From Nostoc paludosum FACHB-159 (GTDB lineage Bacteria > Cyanobacteriota > Cyanobacteriia > Cyanobacteriales > Nostocaceae): a stretch of 64,000 bases of DNA. The position numbers were made by a program, and so were the translations under genes. The notes beneath the pieces are model-generated. The model did not search any database and was not told where the DNA came from. It worked only from the letters and a program-made list of their open reading frames with translations. Shown one piece after another: positions 54,866 through 62,900 of this stretch (position 1 is the stretch's first letter; each line of letters starts with the position of its first letter). The stretch lies in the NCBI RefSeq assembly GCF_014698835.1, contig NZ_JACJTU010000034.1, positions 19,046 through 83,045 of the forward strand, given 5' to 3'.

Positions 54866-55903
54866 ATGATTACTACGAATCGCGTTAAACGCCTGTTACC
54901 AATCTTATCGCCATTGATTGCGATCGCATCTGCCCTACTCGTTGGCGCAATTCTCATCTTATGCGCTAGGGCAAATCCCATCGTCGCATACACAGCTTTA
55001 TTTCAAGAATCCCTTTCTACCTACTTTGGATTGGGTAATACTCTTACTAAAATGACGCCGCTATTGTTCGCTAGTTTAGGGGTATTGGTGGCGTTGCGTG
55101 CCGGTCAATTTAATATCGGTGGTGAAGGACAAATTTATCTAGGTGCTTTAGGAAGTACTTTAATTGGGTTATATGTGCAAGGATTACCTGCTTTGATTCA
55201 CATTCCGCTGTCGTTGTTAGCAGGATTTTTACTGGGTGCGATTTGGGGTTGGATTCCTGGTTACTTGAAAGCAATGCGGGGAGTGAATGAGGTAATCACT
55301 ACGTTGTTGTTGAATTATATTGCAGTGAATTTAGTTAGCTATTTGGTACAAAATCCTCTGAAAGCACCAGCAGCACCTAGTCCTTATTCGCCACTGATTG
55401 CTAAATCTGCTCAGTTACCGATTATTTTACCGGGAAGTCTTGCCCATGCGGGGATTTTGCTGGCGTTGATTGCAGCGGGAATTTTGTGGGTATTGTTAGT
55501 GCGATCGCCTTTAGGATACCAAATTTCAGCTGTGGGATTTAACCCGAATGCTGCTCGTTATGCTGGTATTTCCGTACAACGCACTATTATGCTGGTGATG
55601 GCGTTAGCGGGTGGTTTAGCTGGGTTAGCGGGTGGAACTGAGGTAATGGGGTTGAAATTTCGGCTATTTGAACAAGTTTCGCCAGGTTATGGATTTGATG
55701 CAATTGCGATCGCTTTTTTAAGTCGTGGTAGTGTTTTCGGTGTATTGTTAACTTCCCTATTTTTTGCTGCACTTCGCAGTGGCGCTAATGTTATGCAACG
55801 CAGTGCAGGTGTGCCGGTGACTGTGGTTTATGCCATTCAGGGATTAGCTGTGCTATTTATTGCCATCAGTCTCGCCGTAGAACGGCGAATAAACATAGAT
55901 TAA
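54866..55903 (+). CDS. ABC transporter permease (BmpA-associated type)
   Basis: 345 residues, about 9 to 10 membrane segments. It matches the YufP/BmpD-like permeases of the nucleoside and simple-sugar class: LTKMTPLLFASLGVLVALRAGQFNIGGEGQIYLGAL, then RGVNEVITTLLLNYIAVNL, and the closing loop ERRINID. Such permeases normally sit with a BmpA lipoprotein, an ATPase and a second permease; none is adjacent. A decayed copy of this gene's 3-prime end lies at 57037-57145, so the local order has been rearranged. Confidence 0.87.
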   Translation: MITTNRVKRLLPILSPLIAIASALLVGAILILCARANPIVAYTALFQESLSTYFGLGNTLTKMTPLLFASLGVLVALRAGQFNIGGEGQIYLGALGSTLIGLYVQGLPALIHIPLSLLAGFLLGAIWGWIPGYLKAMRGVNEVITTLLLNYIAVNLVSYLVQNPLKAPAAPSPYSPLIAKSAQLPIILPGSLAHAGILLALIAAGILWVLLVRSPLGYQISAVGFNPNAARYAGISVQRTIMLVMALAGGLAGLAGGTEVMGLKFRLFEQVSPGYGFDAIAIAFLSRGSVFGVLLTSLFFAALRSGANVMQRSAGVPVTVVYAIQGLAVLFIAISLAVERRINID

Positions 55904-55990
55904 TTTTGTGAATAAAAACAACAGTCTGCATTTGGCAGTTAAAGTAATTTTAGGGGAAGCCTATAACCTCACAAGCCAGGTACATAAAAG

Positions 55991-56611
55991 ATGGTACATA
56001 GCTTTACATTTCCACAAGAAATAATTACAAGCATTCAGGAGAGGATAGAATTCCTTGGAAGATGCCTGAATGATGCTAATACGCAAGATAAAGCGATGGC
56101 GGAGATAGTTGAGTTGGCTAATAGTCGGCAGATATCTCTTAATCAGCTTAGAGAAGAGCTAAGACAGTATCGATATAAGTTTGATAAGCTAGATCGTCTG
56201 CTTGAGGAGTTTATAATAAAATGCAAACAAGGTGAATTAGCTCTTATCCTTTTTGTGAAATACAATTTTCTGCTTAAGGAAATTGTTGTAGATAAATACT
56301 GGTACTTTGGGCTGGAAAAAGACAATAGAGAAACAGAAAAAGAGTTGATATTGGCTCATGTAAATTTCTATCAAGAATTTAAAACTCAAGCTGAACTTGA
56401 TAGTTCTTATAAAGATGATTACATTGTTTTAGAAACATTAAAACATGTCATTCAATCAATGATAAAAGCGAGTTTAAAAGTCAACGTATTATCTGAAGAA
56501 GAAATTAATGCGCTGGACTTGGGAGACATAAATCCTCAAGAAACGGAAGTTATGCTGACTTCTCTAGCATCTACGAAAAAATGGGATCAGGTGTACAGAA
56601 ATCTTGCATAG
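55991..56611 (+). CDS. Unrecognised 206-aa partner of the Doc toxin
   Basis: 206 residues, soluble, strongly helical and charged. I recognise no domain. Features: an opening SFTFPQEIITSIQERIEFL, a helical stretch LREELRQYRYKFDKLDRLL, and the ending NALDLGDINPQETEVMLTSL then KKWDQVYRNLA. It overlaps the Doc gene by 8 bp, so the two are translated together, as in toxin-antitoxin operons. There is no evident DNA-binding HTH or AbrB fold of the usual Phd-type antitoxin. An antitoxin or chaperone role is inferred only from position and overlap. Confidence 0.7.
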   Translation: MVHSFTFPQEIITSIQERIEFLGRCLNDANTQDKAMAEIVELANSRQISLNQLREELRQYRYKFDKLDRLLEEFIIKCKQGELALILFVKYNFLLKEIVVDKYWYFGLEKDNRETEKELILAHVNFYQEFKTQAELDSSYKDDYIVLETLKHVIQSMIKASLKVNVLSEEEINALDLGDINPQETEVMLTSLASTKKWDQVYRNLA

Positions 56612-56999
56612 TCCTAAATTTATTGAAAAACAAGATGTGTTAAGTATACATAATAAGCAGATTAATCTATATGGCGGCTTACCAGGTATACGCGATGAAG
56701 GCTTGCTAGAATCTGCTATTTCGCAGCCTCAAGCAACTTTTGGGGGAGAATTTTTGCATCCTACAATTTTTGAACAAGCAGCAGCATACTTGTTTCATAT
56801 CACTAATAACCATGCTTTTGTAGATGGTAATAAACGAACTGCTTTTGATGTTATGGTCACATTTTTAAACTTGAATGATTATGAACTTAATATGACATCA
56901 AAAGAGGCTGAAGAATTGACAATACAAGTTTCTAATAATGAAGTTAATAAGCAAAAGTTAATTGAAATACTGAAAAATCACATCATAGAATTATTTTAA
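56604..56999 (+). CDS. Doc-type Fic toxin
   Basis: 131 residues. It matches Doc: opening KFIEKQDVLSIHNKQINLYGG, LPGIRDEGLLESAI, and the catalytic loop HAFVDGNKRTAF with His70. Doc proteins use the Fic fold with NKR rather than GNGR and phosphorylate EF-Tu. The start is a TTG at 56604, inside the stop region of the previous gene. No ATG serves the family N-terminus. The catalytic His and the GNKR Lys/Arg are intact, so a live toxin is expected. Confidence 0.9.
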   Translation: MHSPKFIEKQDVLSIHNKQINLYGGLPGIRDEGLLESAISQPQATFGGEFLHPTIFEQAAAYLFHITNNHAFVDGNKRTAFDVMVTFLNLNDYELNMTSKEAEELTIQVSNNEVNKQKLIEILKNHIIELF

Positions 57000-57036
57000 A
57001 TAATTTAAAATTTAAGTAATTGTCCTTGACCCCAAG

Positions 57037-57145
57037 CATGTGCAACATAGTGCAGGTGTACCGATGGTATTAGCTTCTAGGATTCAGGGATTAAAGTATT
57101 AAGTATGTTATTGCCATCTCTCTGGCGGTAGAATATCAGATAAAA
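57037..57145 (+). pseudogene. Decayed tail of a second ABC permease copy
   Basis: This stretch aligns, in order, with the 3-prime end of the permease gene (about 55786-55895). Shared blocks are AGTGCAGGTGT, ATTCAGGGATTA, TTATTGCCATC and GGTAGAA or CGTAGAA, with many substitutions and small gaps. Frames are broken. It shows that a permease-like 3-prime end once lay on the far side of the Doc cassette. No 5-prime remnant could be found. Confidence 0.8.
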
Positions 57146-57667
57146 GTAATTGAACCCTAAACCAAGGCAGATTAATTAGGGATCTAAAAATTTGACAATA
57201 AATATCTAAAAATTTGACAAATTGCTCCAAATATTTTTTATCCCAATATGATATTGAAGTAAATTTTAATTTTGTTATACAAATATCCTTAGTCAATTTT
57301 ACTTATTTTTTTATAAAAATATCTACAATTTTGGTAAATCTATCAAAACATTTTCCATTGCCTTTATCAGTTAAATCACATAAGTTGTAAATGTAAGTAG
57401 TATTGGTTAAAAATTGATTATCTAAACTTTGACAAGATAAACAATAAAATCCAGAACTACTCACTATTTTGCCAACACAAAAGTCATGGAACAGACTTGA
57501 TTTTGTCTTTCATATAGCTGTATGAATTTCATTAAATTTATGAAAATAAAGTCTGATTGAAAACTTCCTAAATAAAGTTTTCATTCTTACTGTACTTCGT
57601 AAAATTCAAGTCACATTCCTAGACGCTAGCAAGATTTTTCTGCTAAAAATTAGGGGGATTAATCCTG
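57146..57667. other. Leader region of the repeat-protein gene
   Basis: 522 bp with no gene. A 17-bp motif ATCTAAAAATTTGACAA occurs twice, at 57182-57198 and 57204-57220, 22 bp apart (about two helix turns), and may be a regulator binding pair. Otherwise very AT-rich. Confidence 0.5.
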
Positions 57668-58288
57668 ATGACAGATTTAATTAATAGTGGTAGCGGGAAC
57701 TCCTCTAGTGCTGGAGACAATCCATTAAGAAATTCACCCTTCGGTCGCCTGAGTGAAGTTCTGAGTGATGAAGAATTATCTAATCTATTCAGTGGTGTTG
57801 GTAATGGAGAGAATAGCGGTAATCCCTTGGGTGGTGGGGGCGATAATCTACCTTATAATGGTAATCCTTTTGCTGGTGACAACTTTTGGAATATTTTTGC
57901 AGGCGGTGTAAATCCATCTGCTGGAGGCGGCGGTCGCGACCCTTTAACTGGTGCTGGTAGTCAAAGTACTAATATCAGCACAACTGAAATACCAGACGGT
58001 TTTAATTTAAGAGTTACTATTGACAACCTGGTTAATTCAAGGTTGAACGAAGAACTGGGTGACGATGAAATACCATCATTCGATCCTAGCAAAATCCCAT
58101 CATTTGATGGTGGTAATGGTGGACAAATCCCATCATTTGATCCTAGCAAAATCCCATCATTTGGTGGTGGTAATGGTGAACAAATTCCATCATTCGATCC
58201 TAGCAAAATCCCATCATTTGGTGGTGGTAATGGGGAGCAAATCCCATCATTCGATCCTAGCCAAATTCCATCATTCGGTGGTGGATAA
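57668..58288 (+). CDS. Gly/Asn-rich repeat protein, copy 1
   Basis: 206 residues. It is low complexity with Gly, Asn, Ser and Pro, and lacks a clear signal peptide. It begins NSGSGNSSSAGDNPLRNSPFGRLSEVLSDEEL. The C-terminus has three full 19-residue units (IPSFDPSK, IPSFGGGNGEQ) and a partial fourth, encoded at 58070-58285 by a 57-bp repeat. The segment SPFGRLSEVLSD matches SPFDPLREVLGD in the next gene, so the two are related. Likely a structural or surface protein; function unknown. GGGGGATT precedes the ATG. Confidence 0.65.
   Translation: MTDLINSGSGNSSSAGDNPLRNSPFGRLSEVLSDEELSNLFSGVGNGENSGNPLGGGGDNLPYNGNPFAGDNFWNIFAGGVNPSAGGGGRDPLTGAGSQSTNISTTEIPDGFNLRVTIDNLVNSRLNEELGDDEIPSFDPSKIPSFDGGNGGQIPSFDPSKIPSFGGGNGEQIPSFDPSKIPSFGGGNGEQIPSFDPSQIPSFGGG
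58070..58285 (+). repeat. 57-bp in-frame repeat
   Basis: Units start at 58070, 58127, 58184 and 58241, the last incomplete. Each encodes IPSF-DPSK then IPSF-GGGNGEQ (first unit DGGNGGQ). Near-identical DNA indicates recent expansion. Confidence 0.9.
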
Positions 58289-58535
58289 ATCCCATTTGCT
58301 TAATAAAGACAGCAATTATAATCCTTGAGTAAATCACTCATCGCCACAAGGAAATAATAATGATTTTTTTCAGTACATACTATGCTAATTAGCCATGTTA
58401 TGCACTGAAAATTTTTACTATAAAGCCTTTAGGCAAAATTTTCTCTCACGTTTACTACCAAAACAATAAAAGCCTTTATTTAAATAAATTTTTGGTTGAC
58501 TAAAGTGATACTTAGCATAGCAAATAGGAGAATTA

Positions 58536-59774
58536 ATGCTAATGGAAGCATCTGCTATCGATTCCATAAATAATGGGGTTAACACCTTTAATGCAGGCGG
58601 TGGTAGCAACCTGTATAACAGTAGTTCCTTCGCTACCGATGGCAATTTCTATGCTGAAGGGAGCCTACTAACAAATGGTAACAATCTTGTTATTGGCAAT
58701 GGTGGGGGAAATATTCCAGGTGGTAGTATTAACCCTTTTGCTGGCGATGCTGGCAGTAAACTTCAACAATTAATTTTCGATCGCTTGAAGTTAATTCTAG
58801 GTGACAATTTTTTTAAGGACGTTGACAAAACATTGGCAGGAGGTACAAACCCATTTCTAAATGGTGGTAATCTAATTTTAGATAGTGGGAATGTGCTTGA
58901 GCGATCGCCTTTCGATCCGTTAAGAGAAGTCCTTGGTGATAATATACCTTTTAGTAACAGTGGAAATACATCTAATACTGGTACTCCACGTTTTAATGAG
59001 GGTAACGCACCCGTTGGCAATGCTAACAGAAACTTTGGTAAGAGTAACGCAACAATTGGTAATTTTAACTCTGATTATGGCAATAACAGCGCAACCATAG
59101 GCAATGGAAATTGGAACTTTAATAATGACAACGCAACCATTGGCAATGGCAACTGGTTATTTGGAAAGGATAATACAAATCTGGGTAATGGTAACTGGTA
59201 TTGGGACAACGGAAGTAAAAACGCAACGCTAGGAAATGGCAATTGGCACTTCGGCAGCGATAACTCAACTATTGGAAATGGCAACTGGGATTTTGGTAAA
59301 AATAATACAATTATTGGTAATGGTAATTGGGTTTTTACCGATGGAAATACAATTATTGGTAATGGTAATTGGCTAACAGATAGCGATAATACAACTACTG
59401 GAAACGTCAATAACATCGGTAGCTTAAATTTATCTCCACAGGAAGTCAAGACTGATGTTAACAACTTAATTGACTCCCTCATAGGTAAAATAGGTCAAAA
59501 TTTTCTGGTATTAACAAAAGATTTTGACGCATCAACTACGCAAACGTTTAACCGACTCATCTCTTCTAAAAATACCGATATTAATAACAGCGATATATCT
59601 AACAATATTGAGCAATTTTTGGCATCACTCAATATCATTCCAGAAAATGCCATCGGTTATCAACCTTGGCAAAATCCTCAATCAGTGCCAGAACCAACTT
59701 CTTCAGTATCGGTACTAATAATGGGGTTTATGTGTTTGTTATTGTCAATATTCAAAAAACAACAACGCTGTTAA
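58536..59774 (+). CDS. Repeat protein with NGNW solenoid and PEP-CTERM end
   Basis: 412 residues. Residues about 180-285 contain at least seven 14-residue units based on IGNGNW (for example TIGNGNWNFNND and TIGNGNWLFGKD), preceded by two weaker ones. They are read as a likely right-handed beta-helix or similar solenoid. The C-terminus VPEPTSSVSVLIMGFMCLLL then KKQQR is a PEP-CTERM sorting signal: VPEP, a TM helix and a basic end. I see no N-terminal signal peptide, which is unusual because PEP-CTERM proteins are normally secreted. SPFDPLREVLGD links it to the upstream repeat protein. TAGGAG lies before the ATG. Confidence 0.8.
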   Translation: MLMEASAIDSINNGVNTFNAGGGSNLYNSSSFATDGNFYAEGSLLTNGNNLVIGNGGGNIPGGSINPFAGDAGSKLQQLIFDRLKLILGDNFFKDVDKTLAGGTNPFLNGGNLILDSGNVLERSPFDPLREVLGDNIPFSNSGNTSNTGTPRFNEGNAPVGNANRNFGKSNATIGNFNSDYGNNSATIGNGNWNFNNDNATIGNGNWLFGKDNTNLGNGNWYWDNGSKNATLGNGNWHFGSDNSTIGNGNWDFGKNNTIIGNGNWVFTDGNTIIGNGNWLTDSDNTTTGNVNNIGSLNLSPQEVKTDVNNLIDSLIGKIGQNFLVLTKDFDASTTQTFNRLISSKNTDINNSDISNNIEQFLASLNIIPENAIGYQPWQNPQSVPEPTSSVSVLIMGFMCLLLSIFKKQQRC

Positions 59775-59776
59775 AG

Positions 59777-59920
59777 TCAACTATCCAAAGCTTCCAAAAA
59801 GCCCTCTATAGTTATTCCCGCCTTAGAAATTAGACTTCGCAATGTTCCACGAGCAACTTCCCAACCAACGGCAATAAACATCCCGTCTTCATCTTTAAAT
59901 ATAGTAATCATAAACTTCAT
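59777..59920 (-). pseudogene. Fused relic of HicB and HicA (toxin-antitoxin)
   Basis: A 47-residue frame on the minus strand. Residues 1-17 (MKFMITIFKDEDGMFIA) match the start of HicB antitoxins. Residues 25-44 (GTLRSLISKAGITIEGF) match the C-terminal end of HicA toxins, which usually reads GTLRSIL-AG-S-EEF. The HicB body and the HicA N-terminus are absent, so a deletion within a hicB-hicA pair has joined the two ends. It begins 17 bp after the ChlH stop codon on the same strand and may be expressed. The function is presumably lost. Confidence 0.7.
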
Positions 59921-59936
59921 AGTTCATCCCTATTTA

Positions 59937-62900
59937 CTAAACTGTAACACCCTCTAGCTCTTCATCTGTCAACTCATACAATTGGCGCAATTTATCTAAC
60001 TTCTCATCATCGGCTTGCCAAAAACCGCGCCCGTGTGCCTCCAACATTCTGCCTACAATATTGCGGAAAGCTTCGGGATTTGCCTTGCGTAATTTATCTG
60101 CCATTTCTGCATCTAAAGCATAAGTATCAGCTGCTTGGTCATAAACCCAATTATCAGTAAAATCGGCAGTACCACCCCAACCGATTAACGCCGTCATACG
60201 TTGAGAAATTTCAAATGCACCACCCGAACCTTGATTCGCCATTGCTTGGGCCCATTTGGGATTTACTAATTTGCTGCGATATTCAATTCTGAGTAAATCA
60301 TCTAAATTGCGAGGCGTAGTATCTTTCGAGAAACTTTCTACAAAACTGGTTGTAACTTTCTGACCGCGTTGTTTTTCTGCTGCCTTTTTCAAGCCACCAG
60401 TATTAGCATAATATTCCTGAATATCAGTTAAACCATATTCTACTGAATCGATTTCTTGAACAATGCGATCGCTTGTTTTTAATAACGTATTCAAAACTTC
60501 CGGTCTAGCTTGACCTTTATCATTTCTACCATAGCTAAAAACATTCCGACTTTGCCAAGTATTACCCAACTCTTCGCCAGATTCCCAGTTGCCATCAACC
60601 ACTTTATCATTCACCAAAGAACCAAAATCACCCGCCGGATTAGAAAACAATCTCGCTGATGCATTTTCTACACCTTGCGCCTTCAAAACCAAAGCATGTT
60701 TTCTAATAAAATTCTGATCTTCCGGTTCATCAATATCAGCCGCCCGTTGAAACAAATCATCCAACAATTCAATAATATTCACAAAACTATCGCGGAAAAT
60801 TCCCGATAAATTTCCCAACACATCAATCCGAGGATGTCCAACCTCCGCCAAAGGTTTTAATTCATAACGAACAATTCTACCAGTTCCTTCCTTAACAGGT
60901 TCAGCCCCCACCAATTCCAAAAGAATCCCCAAAGATTCACCCTTAGTTTTAATTGCATCCAATCCCCATAACATCACCGCCACAGTTTCCGGATATTTCC
61001 CATATTCTTCCAAATGCTGGGCAATAATCTTTCTACCAATTTCCCGTCCCCTTTCATAAGCCCCAGGCGAAGGCATTCTATAAGGATCTAAAGCATGAAT
61101 ATTTCTCCCAGTCGGCAAAACCCCAACCCCATCCCGCAACAAATCACCACCAGGTGCAGGCGGAATATATTCCCCATTCAACCCCCTCAACAAATTCGTT
61201 AACTCATCCGTAGATTGCATCAACAAATCCCTTATTAATCTTTCCTCCTCTTCTCTTTCTTCTTTGCGTCCTTTGCGCCTTTGCGGTTCGTTTATTTCTT
61301 CCTCCTCCCCAAAATAAGCCTCCAAATACGAACCCAACTCCTCCTCACTCGGCCTTTCCCCCAAAATATGCAACCCCGAAGAAAACAACCGATTTTCTAA
61401 AACCTGCAAATACTCATACAACTCCACCAAATAATGCTCAAAAGCATGACCACTAAACATCCGAATATTTTCCGGAGTAAACGAAATCCCCAACTTTTTT
61501 GCATCCTCAAACGGACAATCTGCATCTAAACCAGTGTCCACAATTTTTTTACAAATCGCTTCCTTCAGCGCATAATTCTTTTCTGGATCTTCTCGATATT
61601 CCGAAATTAAATCTCGCAATGCTACCAATTCCTTATACAAACCTGCACGTCCATAAGGCGGTACATTATGGGAAATCAACACACCATAACCGCGACGTTT
61701 TGCCAAAATCGACTCAGAAGGATTATTCGCCGCATATATATATAGATTAGGCAAATCTCCTAACAGAATATCCGACCAAGAATAACCAGTATTCCCCAAA
61801 GGAGAACCAGGCAACCATTCCACCGTACCATGCATTCCAAAGTGAACTATAGCATCAGCTTGAAACTCATTTTGCAGCCATTTATAGTAAGCAGCATATT
61901 GGGGATGCGGCGTTAAATCCCGTTCAAACATTAAACGCATGGGGTCGCCTTGTATTCCCAAAGGTGGTTGTACACCTATCCACACATTGCCTAATTGCAC
62001 ACCACCAATTTGGAATTCATCACCATAGGTTTTAATACCAGTTCCCGTGAGAGATTTCCATTGTTTTTCGATGCGAGATGTTCGCAGATATCCCAGCCAT
62101 TTTTCTAATGTGCGGACGTTGACGGACGCGGGGGAAGAGGACGCGGGGACGCGGGGATGGGGAGACGCGGGGATATTATTTGTATCGTTTAAAGATTCAT
62201 CTGCTTGTTTTACCCAGCGAATTAATTCTTCTCCATCTTCTGGTAAATCTCCGACGGTATAACCTTGGTCTTTGAGTGCAGAAAGAAACTTCAAAAGACT
62301 ACGAGGCACATTTAATAATGCAGCTGTGCCGACGGCACCGTAACCTGGGGGGAAACCATATAAAATAATCGCAATCTTGCGTTCCGATGCAGGTTTTTGT
62401 CGTAAAGCCACCCAACTTTTGACTCTACCAATTAATCGCTGCACCCGTTCGGGAACTAGATAAATATTTTCGCCCACTAAACCGCCGAGGGGAACGGTAT
62501 CAATTGCGCCATCCAATTCTGGTAAAGCATACAATACGACACTTTGCAAGCCGCCGATACCTTGACGCGTCCAAGAGTAAATATCTTGAATTAATAGTGG
62601 TGCTGCAACAATATAAGGTACATTCTTCGCAGTGAGAATGCGCTTTGCTACTTCTACCTGACGCCCTGCTTCCATTGAACCAGCTGGGCCACCCACCAGA
62701 GGAAAACCAATTGTAGAAACGATCGCATCCACCTTCACTGCTTCACTAGAAAGTGAGGGAGTCTCAATATTGCGTAATTTTCGTTGCTGACTTTCGTAGT
62801 CAGTCGTCATCCAATCTCTTACCGCCACATGTCCTTCCACACCGTTGATGAAAATCGGCAAAGGAATTAACCCAGCTGCTTCAAAACGACGAATCAGTTG

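Noticed and set aside
57961..58206. Minus-strand frame across the IPSF repeats
   Set aside because: An opposite-strand shadow of in-frame 57-bp repeats; the plus strand has a start site and a relative next door.
59075..59482. Minus-strand frame across the NGNW repeats
   Set aside because: A shadow of the repeat protein, which carries a clear PEP-CTERM end on the plus strand.
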